DNA from: JAGMXM01 sp964458325
GTDB taxonomy: Bacteria > Verrucomicrobiota > Verrucomicrobiia > Limisphaerales > UBA1319
Direction: 5' to 3'
NCBI GenBank assembly: GCA_964458325.1
Contig: CAYWIM010000068.1
Coordinates: 1-26,328, forward strand
Length of the DNA stretch: 26,328 bases
The notes under the pieces were generated by a model that was not told the origin of the DNA, did no database searches, and saw nothing but the letters and a program-made list of their open reading frames with translations. Made by a program: the position numbers and the translations under genes. Of the stretch, positions 15,109 to 23,800 are shown piece after piece. The first letter of the stretch is position 1, and the number at the start of each line of letters is the position of its first letter.

Positions 15109-18100
15109 ACATACCTATTGAAATCCGCTCGCTGATTGCCAGCCTGCTGCTGGCCTCGATCGCGGGCCACGCAGCCTCCTGGGAAGCGCTTCGCCAGTCG
15201 TTTCGAGATCCCCCCCACGAAGCCAAGCCGCGCGGCTACTGGGTCTGGCCCCATGGCCATTTCGATTACTCGACGATGCGGCGCGAGCTGGCCGATTTCA
15301 GCGCCAAAGGGCTCGGCGGCGTGGACATCTTCGACCTGGGCGTTCAGGACCGCCTGAAAGTGATTCCGCCGGGGCCCGGGTTCATGAGCGTCGAGCAGGT
15401 GGATGGCATCGCCTTCGCGCTCGAGGAGGCCAAGCGGCTGGGGCTGAAGATGGGACTGATCGTCTCGAGCAGCTGGAACGCGGGGGCGACCTGGACGCCG
15501 CCGGAGCTGGCCATGATGAATCTGGTTGCCTGGCGCGAGACGAATGCGGGGCCGATGCGCTATGAGCGCTCGCTGCCATTCCCGGAGGTGCCCGAGTCGT
15601 TCCGCAAACCGTATGGGGTGTATCCGCTTCACGTGCCCAAAGACGCCAATGGCCTGCCGATTTACAGAAAGGAAATGGCCGTCATCGCGTATCCGCTCGA
15701 CGCCGAAGGCCGCATCGCCGATCCGAAACAAGTCCGCATCCTCAGCGACCGGGTCGATGCGAGTGGCAAGCTCGTGTGCGATCTGCCGGCGGGCCAGTGG
15801 GTCGTGATGCGGACGGTGCTGGTCAACTTCGGACAGCGGCTCTGGCTTCCCAGCTACGGCTCGCAAGGACTGACCATGGACCATTTCAGCAAGGAAGCCA
15901 CCCGCCACCACTTCCGCACCATCATCGACCGGCTCGAAGCCCGAGTGGGCCCTCTGCAAGACACGGCACTCGAACGCTTTTACCTCGCCAGCTACGAGGC
16001 GAACGCGGGTGTCATTTGGACGCCGGGTTTCGAGCATGCCTTTGCGCAGCTCAATGGCTATCCCATCGAGCCCTTCCTCCCCGCCCTCTACGGCGTCGTC
16101 GTCCAGGACCAGGAGGCCACCGACCGGTTCCTTTACGATTACCGAAAGACGGTCTCGGAGCTGTTCATCGAGAACCTGTATCGCGAGGCGAGCCGGATCT
16201 GCCGCGAGCGCGGCCTGCTGCTCTGTTCGGAGGCCGGCGGGCCGGGCGCCCCGCTGCACGATGTCCCGACCGAGGAGCTCAAGGCCCTCGGGGCAGTGGA
16301 CGTCATGCGCGGCGAGTTCTGGAACGGGAGGACGAACCAGCTGACCCCGGACGGCTTCGAGGAGCTCCAGATCGTGAAGCCGATCTCGAGCGCAGCCCAC
16401 ATCTACGGCCATCGAATCGTCGAGATGGAGGCGTTCACCAGCCATATCAATTGGATGGAAGGCCCTGGCATCTTCAAGCCGCTCGCCGACCGGGCGTTCT
16501 GCGAGGGCATGACTCGAGTGGTGTATCACACCATGTCCCATAACCTCCCGGAGGCAGGCCAGCCCGGGTGGACCTACGCCGCCGGCTCGCACGTGAGCAC
16601 CCGCCTGACGTGGTGGGACATGTCCGATGGGCTGCATGCGTACATCGCCCGGTGCAGCGCCATGCTCATGACCGGAACCTTCGTGGCCGACGTCGCCTTT
16701 TACTATGGCGACAGCGTCCCGAACTTCGCCAAGCCCAAACACATTCGCCCCGGCTTGGGCTTTGGATACGACTATGACGACCTGAACACGGATGTCCTGC
16801 TGCAAGCGTCTGTGGACTCGAAAGGCGCCATCGTGCTCCCGAGTGGGATGCGCTACGCCATTCTCATCCTGCCGGAAACCGAACAGCGGATGAGCCTCGA
16901 GGCGCTCGAGAAAATCGAGCAACTGCTCGAGACTGGCGCCACCGTCATCGGCCCCAAACCCGAGCGCATCTATGGGCTCCGCGGATTTCCCGGCGACCAG
17001 GAGCGCTTGCGAATCCTTGCGGATCGCCTCTGGGGTTCAACGCCGGCAGGGAAGGATTTTCAGAGGAGACATGGACGGGGATTGCTCGTTGCCGGAAAGC
17101 CCGCTCGAGATGTGCTCGCCCAAATCGGGTTCGGGCCCGACTTCGCCTTGCGCCCGGCGGCGCTCGAATCCCAGATCGATTTCATCCATCGCCGCATGGA
17201 GGAGATGGACATCTACTTCGTGCGGAATGCGGCCGATCGGCCGGTGGATTTCGAGGCCCGGTTTCGCGTGGCCAACCGGCGGCCGGAGCTGTGGGATGCG
17301 GTGGCCGGCGCCATGGCGGCTGCCGCCGTGTATCGGCAAACCGATGACGGCACGCTCCTGCCGCTTAACCTCCCGGCCCATGGATCCGTCTTTGTCGTGT
17401 TCGGGCCTCGAGAGCAGCACGAGCCCGATATCCGGGCCGTTCGCTTTCAGGGCCGGGACGTGTTTCCCAACCGCGAAGCCGATGCGCCGCGATTCGAGGC
17501 CTGGCGCGCATCCGCCAGCGAAATCCGATTCCGCGCGTCAGCACCGGGCGATTACCAGCTTGAGTTCAGCGATGGCAAGACACGGACGGTGGCCGCGGAG
17601 GCTGACGCGCCGCCGCTGGAGATCGATGGCCCATGGTCAGTCCGCTTCCCTCACGGCTGGGATGTGCCCGTCTGCCAGGAGTTCAACAGTCTGTACAGCT
17701 GGACAGACTCGACCAACGCCGCCACCCGGGCGTTCTCCGGGACGGCGGTCTATGCCAGGCAATTCCAACTGCCCCCGGATCGGCTGGTTCCCGGCCAGCG
17801 CGTTCGACTCGAGCTCGGCGATGTGCGCGAGATCGCGCGCGTGTATCTGAACGGACGCGAGGCGGGAATTTCGACCTTTGTGCCGCATGGGCTCGATGTG
17901 ACCGCCTTTGTGCGGCCGGGCGAGAACTCGCTTATCATCGAGGTGGCCAACACCTGGCTCAACCGGCTCATCGCTGACGACGCGCTGCCCGAGGCGCAGC
18001 GCAAGACGCACACGAACCTCACGGGCCCGATCGGAGGCCAGCGCTGGCGCGCTGCCCAGCCAAAACCGTCCGGCCTCCTGGGGCCTGTGCGGCTGGTTTG

Positions 18101-18134
18101 GCCCAGGGAAGCCGCCGTGAGCTTGAGGGAGTGA
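15105..18134 (+). CDS. GH106 alpha-L-rhamnosidase, secreted
   Basis: A 1009-residue glycoside hydrolase that I assign to family 106, which releases alpha-linked L-rhamnose from rhamnogalacturonan and other plant glycans by inversion. The N terminus is a signal peptide (SLIASLLLASIAGHAA). Family-like segments follow: FRDPPHEAKPRGYWVWPHG, GLGGVDIFDLGVQ, LGLKMGLIVSSSWNAGATW and VEMEAFTS, with several Glu residues in the central region that could be catalytic. The C-terminal part (about 880-990: YARQFQLP, VRLELGDVREIARVYLNGRE) is a GH2-type jelly-roll sugar-binding domain. Length is normal for the family. The start overlaps the MFS stop by 4 nt. No terminator with a T-tract follows the stop; mobile-element debris begins downstream. 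Confidence 0.9.
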   Translation: MNIPIEIRSLIASLLLASIAGHAASWEALRQSFRDPPHEAKPRGYWVWPHGHFDYSTMRRELADFSAKGLGGVDIFDLGVQDRLKVIPPGPGFMSVEQVDGIAFALEEAKRLGLKMGLIVSSSWNAGATWTPPELAMMNLVAWRETNAGPMRYERSLPFPEVPESFRKPYGVYPLHVPKDANGLPIYRKEMAVIAYPLDAEGRIADPKQVRILSDRVDASGKLVCDLPAGQWVVMRTVLVNFGQRLWLPSYGSQGLTMDHFSKEATRHHFRTIIDRLEARVGPLQDTALERFYLASYEANAGVIWTPGFEHAFAQLNGYPIEPFLPALYGVVVQDQEATDRFLYDYRKTVSELFIENLYREASRICRERGLLLCSEAGGPGAPLHDVPTEELKALGAVDVMRGEFWNGRTNQLTPDGFEELQIVKPISSAAHIYGHRIVEMEAFTSHINWMEGPGIFKPLADRAFCEGMTRVVYHTMSHNLPEAGQPGWTYAAGSHVSTRLTWWDMSDGLHAYIARCSAMLMTGTFVADVAFYYGDSVPNFAKPKHIRPGLGFGYDYDDLNTDVLLQASVDSKGAIVLPSGMRYAILILPETEQRMSLEALEKIEQLLETGATVIGPKPERIYGLRGFPGDQERLRILADRLWGSTPAGKDFQRRHGRGLLVAGKPARDVLAQIGFGPDFALRPAALESQIDFIHRRMEEMDIYFVRNAADRPVDFEARFRVANRRPELWDAVAGAMAAAAVYRQTDDGTLLPLNLPAHGSVFVVFGPREQHEPDIRAVRFQGRDVFPNREADAPRFEAWRASASEIRFRASAPGDYQLEFSDGKTRTVAAEADAPPLEIDGPWSVRFPHGWDVPVCQEFNSLYSWTDSTNAATRAFSGTAVYARQFQLPPDRLVPGQRVRLELGDVREIARVYLNGREAGISTFVPHGLDVTAFVRPGENSLIIEVANTWLNRLIADDALPEAQRKTHTNLTGPIGGQRWRAAQPKPSGLLGPVRLVWPREAAVSLRE

Positions 18135-18423
18135 TTCTTTCGGCTCCTGCGGACGAGGACATCCGCGGTCGGGAATGTTTCTCAGCGCGAGCCCACTGGC
18201 CCAATGCCACCACATTTTCGAGCGGTTCTGTTCCATTTTTTTCGAGCTTTTTGTAAGCGTCAAGGGGGGTGCACGTCGCCGCTCACGGAAATTGACCCGG
18301 GTGTGCTCATGAGAACTGAGCCACGTGGGTGACGACCGGAGGGATTCCCTTTCCAGGGAGGAAGGCGGGTTCCGAGTAGGGAACGACGAAGCGCGGATCG
18401 CGGAGACGAGGGAAGCGATGGAT
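18135..18423. other. Intergenic stretch with no recognisable gene
   Basis: Between the GH106 stop and the toprim remnant I see no coding signal. There is a weak 5-bp stem (GCGGA / TCCGC, about 18149-18167), a T-rich patch near 18235-18255 containing two copies of TTTTCGAGC, and the palindromic-looking TGCTCATGAGAACTGAGC near 18304. The lack of CTCGAG, frequent elsewhere, fits debris of foreign DNA. Confidence 0.5.
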
Positions 18424-18892
18424 TCAGCGGGACTGGAGACGAAGGGCGTCGTTCCAGTCCTTGGCCGGAGGGCGAAGTCGGGCGATGGCGGGATGAAGCT
18501 CGATCATACGATGAGCCATGGCGTCGCCGGTGGGATCGGCATCGAAGCCGCAGAAGACGGGCAGCGCCGAATGGAGCAAGGCGGGGAGCCAAGCGGGTTC
18601 GGGTCTGGCGCCGGATGTCGACAGGCATCGATAGGCCGGATGCAGGGCGTGGCAACTGATGGCGTCAATGGCCGATTCGCAAAGGACGATGGCTTGGGCG
18701 GAGGCAGCTGGAGGCCGAGAAGAAGCCGGCATCTTTGCGGGAGCCCGGAGCCAGGCCGCGCCAGGGCGCAGAGGTGGTACCGCGCGCAGAACCTCGCCGT
18801 GCTGGCGCCAGTTCACGAGGCGTCGGACAGATTGAAAAGCGTTGCAGATCGATCGGCGCAGATGATGCAGGTGGATGTTCCCTGCGATCGTG
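18424..18892 (-). pseudogene. Frameshifted remnant of a DUF3991/toprim-type relaxase-primase protein
   Basis: The minus strand encodes the C-terminal half of a toprim-domain protein in two frames. One frame gives RGTTSAPWRGLAPGSRKDAG up to about 18700, matching the typical RGxAPGSRK segment before the toprim domain. The sequence then shifts frame and continues as AIVLCESAIDAISCHALHP, CLSTSGARPEP, VFCGFDADPTGDAMAHRMI and LRPPAKDWNDAL, ending at 18424. The motifs CESAID, GFDADPTGDAMA and DWNDAL are the toprim Glu and Asp motifs of plasmid and integrative-element mobilisation or primase proteins. The N-terminal half is missing. The same DNA gives one open frame of 130 codons, but its first 40 codons are the wrong frame, so it is not an intact gene. 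Confidence 0.75.
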
Positions 18893-18972
18893 TCATCCCT
18901 GACACTTCTTGGCCACCGCCTTGAACCACGTGTAAAAGAAGGTTCCTTCGTCCACCACGTCCACGCGGGCGC
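18893..18972 (-). pseudogene. C-terminal fragment of an unidentified protein, cut by the direct repeat
   Basis: An open stretch on minus reads ARVDVVDEGTFFYTWFKAVA then KKCQG and stops at 18893. It has no start, because the left direct repeat begins at 18973. It looks like the tail of a real protein, possibly part of the same mobile element as the toprim remnant; I cannot name it. The stop overlaps an ATG (ATGA) leading into a 27-codon open frame in the toprim-remnant region. Confidence 0.45.
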
Positions 18973-19229
18973 GTATAGGGGCCAGTTCTTATAAACTACA
19001 ATAAAGGGTTGACCGGCAACCGCCCCAATGCTTTCAATGCGCCCATGCCCAGACCGTTACGCATCCAGTTTGCCGGAGCGATCTACCACTTGATGAGCCG
19101 CGGCGACCGGCGGGAGCCGATCTTCGGCGATCGACACCGACCGCCGCGGTTTTCTGGCCACCCTGGGGGAAGCGTGCGAAAAGACCGGCTGGCAGGTGCA
19201 TGCCTATTGTTTGATGAATAACCACTTTC
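18973..19229 (+). repeat. 257-bp direct repeat, left copy
   Basis: 18973-19229 and 20531-20787 match over 257 nt with three differences, all in the non-coding leader (the first at 18982); the transposase-coding part is identical as read by eye. The copies are 1558 nt apart and bracket the toxin-immunity cassette. The leader includes AGTTCTTATAAACT, a partial palindrome. The left copy breaks off exactly inside the HUH-motif codons. Confidence 0.93.
19045..19229 (+). pseudogene. REP-associated (RAYT/Y1) transposase fragment, left copy
   Basis: The N-terminal part of a REP-associated tyrosine transposase: MPRPLRIQFAGAIYHLMSRG then DRREPIFGD in frame one. After about 19131 an extra C shifts the frame, and the protein continues as DTDRRGFLATLGEACEKTGW then QVHAYCLMNNHF. 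Sequence identity ends at 19229, between the two His codons of the HUH motif (NNHFHL in the right copy). The catalytic Tyr and the whole C-terminal half are absent. Not functional. Confidence 0.88.
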
Positions 19230-19230
19230 G

Positions 19231-19320
19231 GACATCGAAGAGCTGAGCCTGTCCGCTTTTGCCTGGCACGGCTTCTGCTACTATCGCGAACGCGAAACCC
19301 AAGTGATGCAGTCCGGCTGA
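19231..19320 (+). other. 29-codon open tail of an unidentified protein
   Basis: Directly after the left repeat an open frame without its own start reads DIEELSLSAFAWHGFCYYRE then RETQVMQSG and stops at 19320, 33 nt before the toxin start. It reads like a true C terminus cut off by the repeat junction and is out of frame with the transposase. I do not recognise it. It may be the end of the gene that originally preceded the toxin. Confidence 0.35.
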
Positions 19321-19353
19321 TGGCGGGGCGCGGAAAAGGTGCTCGAAGGGACT

Positions 19354-20172
19354 ATGAAAAGATTTTGGAGATGGCATGGAACCTGGATGCTGGTCATGGC
19401 GGTATGGGGGATGTCGGTGGGCGGGAACGGCCAGTGGTCGGATCGACGGGAGCAACCTTCCTCCCCGATCAACTTCGCGCCCCAAGAGCCGGCTCCGGGC
19501 GGGGCCGTGGCGCCGAGATCGACGGGATGGGCGGGAAATGGACCAGCGAATGGGGCGCAGCCGGGTACGGGCTTATGGCCGGCTGCGGGCGCTGATAGCC
19601 AGTATCGGGCGATCGATGCGTGCCGGTATGACGAGGAACTCCAGCGCAAGCACGATCTCATCTTGTGCGAGGGGCATCGAGTTCTCTGGCGGTTTGGCGA
19701 GCAGTTGCGTCAGGAGGCAATCGATTATGCCCGGTGGAGCGCGGCGGGCGGGGTTGTGGGAAGGACGGTCCGAACCGTGCTGAAAAGTGCTCGCCAGACT
19801 GCTCGGATTGGGCATAATGCACATAATGTCGCAAAGGGGACAATTCCCTGTGCTGGCGGGGTCATACGGCAATTTGAACAGCCAGGAACGAGAATCTACT
19901 ATCGCGTTTTTTCGGGTGATGCGACGACGGGCAGATGGCTCATTTCTGTTGCACCGAGGAGTCGCGCTTGGGCACAAGAAGCCCTCGCTTTGCCGCCTTG
20001 GAACAAGGCAACGCACATTCAGGAAGTCGTGGTGCCTGAGGGGACCTTGCTCGAAAGATCCCGTGCCATTCCCGTTCCAGAGTGGGGGCGATTGCGCGGA
20101 GGAGCGGAGCAGTTCAAGCTGCTTGAGGTGATTCCCGAAGCCAACTTCGGACCGGGGAGGCCTCTGTCATGA
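19354..20172 (+). CDS. Putative secreted toxin with polymorphic-toxin-like C-terminal domain
   Basis: A 272-residue protein in three parts. Residues 1-26 are a signal peptide (KRFWRWHGTWMLVMAVWGMS). Residues 27-80 are a Gly/Pro/Ala-rich linker. Residues 84-165 are a helical region. Residues 178-272 look like the tails of Rhs- or CDI-type polymorphic toxins: GTRIYYRVFSGDATTGRW, then ALALPPWNKATHIQEVVVPE, then WGRLRGGAEQF and IPEANFGPGRPL. The pattern WGxxxGGxxQF recalls the GGGxQY motif of TNT-type NAD+ glycohydrolases, making R184 and Q253 candidate active-site residues, but an ADP-ribosyltransferase-like or other fold is possible. GAAGGG lies just before the ATG; a GTG five codons upstream is an alternative. 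The 4-nt overlap with the next gene suggests a toxin-immunity pair. Confidence 0.6.
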   Translation: MKRFWRWHGTWMLVMAVWGMSVGGNGQWSDRREQPSSPINFAPQEPAPGGAVAPRSTGWAGNGPANGAQPGTGLWPAAGADSQYRAIDACRYDEELQRKHDLILCEGHRVLWRFGEQLRQEAIDYARWSAAGGVVGRTVRTVLKSARQTARIGHNAHNVAKGTIPCAGGVIRQFEQPGTRIYYRVFSGDATTGRWLISVAPRSRAWAQEALALPPWNKATHIQEVVVPEGTLLERSRAIPVPEWGRLRGGAEQFKLLEVIPEANFGPGRPLS

Positions 20173-20531
20173 ATGCCGTCCGTTTCCAGGGTAACTTGCT
20201 CTTTGTCGGCAACGCGAGCTTGCCGATGCCGTATGCGGTTCGCGATGCCTTCCTCCTGGAGGGCATGATCATCGTTCTGCTCGATCCTAACGCGTATCTT
20301 CGCGATCCGTCCTACGGAAAGAATCGGCGGCGAGGCGACCGCCCGCTGCGTAACCTGCTCGCGCTGTCGACTGAAGGGAAATTGCTGTGGGAGGCAGAGT
20401 TCCCGGAACGGGCGGACTACTATTACAGGGTCTCCTCGAGATCGCCTTTGACGGTTTTGTCGTTCTCATCGTTTCGGTGCGAGATAGATCCGCAAACAGG
20501 GAGAATCCTCAAGAGAGTGTGCTTCAAGTAG
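20169..20531 (+). CDS. Putative immunity protein for the upstream toxin
   Basis: A 120-residue protein without signal peptide, so probably cytoplasmic. The ATG overlaps the toxin stop (ATGA). The C-terminal third (LLWEAEFPERADYYYRVSS, then FSSFRCEIDPQTGRILKRV) resembles small proteins I recall beside polymorphic toxins, with the pattern GxxLWxxExPxxxDYYY...SxSxxxxxIDPxTGxI. The family name is not certain. Its position directly after a toxin-like gene, its size and the tight coupling support an immunity role. The TAG stop shares its last base with the right direct repeat, so the cassette ends precisely at the repeat edge. Confidence 0.55.
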   Translation: MNAVRFQGNLLFVGNASLPMPYAVRDAFLLEGMIIVLLDPNAYLRDPSYGKNRRRGDRPLRNLLALSTEGKLLWEAEFPERADYYYRVSSRSPLTVLSFSSFRCEIDPQTGRILKRVCFK

Positions 20532-20787
20532 TATAGGGGTCAGTTCTTATAAACTACAATAAAGGGTTGACCGGCAACCGACCCAATGTTTTCAATGCGC
20601 CCATGCCCAGACCGTTACGCATCCAGTTTGCCGGAGCGATCTACCACTTGATGAGCCGCGGCGACCGGCGGGAGCCGATCTTCGGCGATCGACACCGACC
20701 GCCGCGGTTTTCTGGCCACCCTGGGGGAAGCGTGCGAAAAGACCGGCTGGCAGGTGCATGCCTATTGTTTGATGAATAACCACTTTC
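20531..20787 (+). repeat. 257-bp direct repeat, right copy
   Basis: Right copy of the repeat described at 18973-19229. Unlike the left copy, the transposase sequence continues beyond the repeat (to about 20839), so the repeat is an internal piece of a longer element. Confidence 0.93.
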
Positions 20788-20839
20788 ATCTGGTGGCCGA
20801 AACCCCCCAGCCCAACCTGGTCGTGGGCATGAAATGGCT
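20603..20839 (+). pseudogene. REP-associated (RAYT/Y1) transposase fragment, right copy
   Basis: It has the same N terminus and the same one-base frameshift (after about 20689) as the left copy, but runs on through the HUH motif: CLMNNHFHLVAETPQPNLVV then GMKWL. Similarity ends near 20839, six nt before the stop codon of the convergent GH97-fusion gene. The C-terminal half with the catalytic Tyr is missing, so it cannot transpose by itself. Confidence 0.88.
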
Positions 20840-20844
20840 CTTTC

Positions 20845-23800
20845 TCACTTTGCAGCCTCGATCCGAACCGCGAAACCGCCGCGCTCGAGCATGGGGATCT
20901 CGAGGGTGCCGCTTTGGATCAGGGTGCGTGTTTCGGTGACGAGGTTGGTTGGGGTGGGGCCGTCCCTGTAGATCCGCGCCTGATACGAGGCGTTGCCATC
21001 GAGAAAACGGAGCGGTATCCGGGCGGTCCTGGGGGCATCGGTCATGCCGCCGAGATACCAATCGGATCCTTTGCGCCTTGCGAAAATGGCGTGCGTTCCC
21101 GGGTAGCCGTCGATGAACCGGGTCTCATCCCATGCGGATGGCGCCTTCTTTAGGAACTCGACGCCAGGGAACGCCAGGAGCCGGTCGTGCCGCTCGGCGT
21201 AGATCTGGATGCCCGCTTCGTAGACGACAGTCTGGGCCATCTGATAGGCATGGGAGCCGAGGGAGCGATCGAACTTGATGACGGTGAAGCTGACCGGCCC
21301 CATGATGTTGCGCACATAGGGAATGGTCAGCTCGTTCTCGATCTTGGGGTTGCGTTTTTCCATGCCGGCGACGCCTTCGGCGGTCATGAAATGGGGGTAG
21401 CGGCGACGCTCGCCCGAGGGCAGCGTGCAGCCGTGGAACTCGAGCACGAGCTGGTGTTTGGCCGCGATCTCCATCAGGTAATCCCGCATCTTCAGGCTGG
21501 CCTGCGTGTCCTCGAAATCGCGCGTCCGTTTTTCGCCCGAAAAGGGGTGGTGATCGAAGAAATCGAGTTTGGCGCCGGAAAGGCCCATGCCGGCATAACG
21601 GGCGAGGATCTCCTCAGCTTTCTCCGGCGAGTTGAGGTCCGGCGTGTAGCCCCAGCCGATGATTCGGACATTCTTCTCGCGGGCGTATTTCGTGGCGGCG
21701 GCGACATCGAACCTGCGGGCGAAGCCGGCGTCGACCAGGTGGTATTCCCACCCCATGGCGACGTCAAAATCGATCCATGTCTGGGGCTTGTCCCGGTCGC
21801 CGGCGAGGAAATCCCAACTGGCCCGGCCGGGCCGGATCCAGCCGGCGTTCCGGAGCTCCGGCTCGGTCGGAGGATTGAGGTTCTCGATCATGGTCGATTC
21901 GACAATGGCGGCCAGCGTGTTGGGGGAGATGATCGCCAGCCGCCAGGGCGACTGGAACGGCAGCGACGTTTCGACGGGTTTTTCCTGGTCGAGCGGGAAG
22001 CGGACATTGAGCTGGCGGTCCTGCCGTTCGAAGTGCGGAACGATGTAGGTTCCGTAGGAGGCGGCTTGGGCCACGAAGAGGAAGTGCTTCGCGGTCTCGA
22101 GCTCGACCAGGACCGGCATCGAGATGCGGCTGCTCTCGACGCGGCCGAGCATGGTTTCATAGCCATAGTTGTTCGGGTGCTCCTGGCCCCAATACGTCAC
22201 CGCGCCGCTTCCGGGCAATCGAAAGCCGCTGGTTTCACTCGAGATCGTCACGGGCCCGCTGCCGTCCAGGTCGTAGCGGAAGGCGATGCCGTCGTCGTAA
22301 CACCGGAACCGGATCTGCATCGCTCTTTGATCCTTGCGGAAGGCCAGCGCCAATTCGTTGGCAGAATTGACATAGGCGGATCGTTTTCCGACTGGCAGGC
22401 TGTAGGTCTCGCGGATCTCGTGGGCGGTGCGGCTGACGAACGTCATGCCGCAGGTGAAATCGCCTTGGCTGGTCGCAATCCCCAGCGGGCTCAGCTCGAT
22501 CACCGTCAATCCCCGACTCTCGACACGGTAGGAGACCGTGCCGGAATTCTCATCGAGCATGACCGTCGCGCGAATGGTTCGACTTGGGGATGCGACCGTC
22601 CACTCGGAGACAGCCGGCACGTGGTGTAAGTAGAGCACCGCATCGCCGGGGAATGGGGATCGGAACGTGCGTCGGCCGCCGCCGGGGACGGCATCCGCTT
22701 GTCGGCTGGTTCCATCGGCGGCTCGGATCCACTCCACCTCCAGGGACCCGGCTGCGGCCGACAGGTCCACGGCGCACTCTCTGCGTTCGGGCATGTAAAC
22801 GACATACGCCTTTCCGGGATCGGCCAGGCAATAGCCGCTCGAAGCCAGCTCGGGATGCGGGATCATGGCGGCCAGGTTCAACCGTTCCGCCAGACGGCGG
22901 GCGTGGCCCATTGCAGCCCGGCCGGCGATCCAGCCATCGGAACCAGCCAGGTTCTCCATCAGCAGCGCGTTATGGCCGCGCGTAAAACTCTTCCACACCC
23001 AAGCGCGTGTGAACCCGGCGTCATTCATGAAAACCTTCCATCCGATGTGGTCTGTATCCAGGAGGCACACCTTCTGGCCATCGGCGGGAGGGGGATTAGA
23101 TGTCCACGGGTCCTTCGGTTTGTCCCATCCCGTGGTGGCGAGCGAGGTCCAGTCGGCGGGGCTTTTCAGGCAGTCCTCGTTCATGTCGCCGACGGAAGTC
23201 ATCCCGACTGGATGCTGGTTGGGTAGGGATGCCTCGACGCTTTTCACGAAGCGCACCATCTCGTACTGCCAGTCGCGGGTGTGGCGTATGCCCTCGTTGC
23301 AGATTTCGTAAAGGACGTTGTCGAGGTCGTTAACGGTCTCGATCACCTTGCGAACGTAAGCCTTCTGGACCTCGAGCACGGCCGGCGACTGCAGGGTGTG
23401 AATCTCGATGCCCCAGCCGTCGCCGTTCCCATCGCCATCGATGCCCGACGTGTTGTTGTCCCTGTGAAACGGGTGTTTCTCGACCGGATGATCCTTTCGT
23501 TTGTTCATGAAGATCCAGTCTTCGAACAGCATGATGCTGACGTAAATGCCTCGGTCTCGGGCGGCGATCACCCGAGCGCGCAGGCGGTCAAAATAAGCGG
23601 GATCGAACCGGCGCAGATCGAATCGCGCCTTGCCATCGAGGGCCTGGCCGGGCCCGGTCCGCTGCCACGGCTGGGGTTCATGATCGGTGAGCTCCCAGCG
23701 CCAGAGGCGGATGAAATTGTGGCGGTTGGTCTCGAGCAGGTCGAGGTAGCCTCTGTAGTCGAAAGGCTGAGCCACGGCCGTGTAGTTGCTCAGAATCCCA

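Noticed and set aside
18300..18325. Insertion-sequence end or recombination site at TGCTCATGAGAACTGAGC
   Set aside because: The palindrome is imperfect, and I find no partner copy in the window.
19009..19221. A 70-codon ORF repeated at 20567-20779, as a small duplicated gene
   Set aside because: Only its middle matches the transposase; the end is out of frame after the insertion, so it is an artefact of a frameshifted gene.
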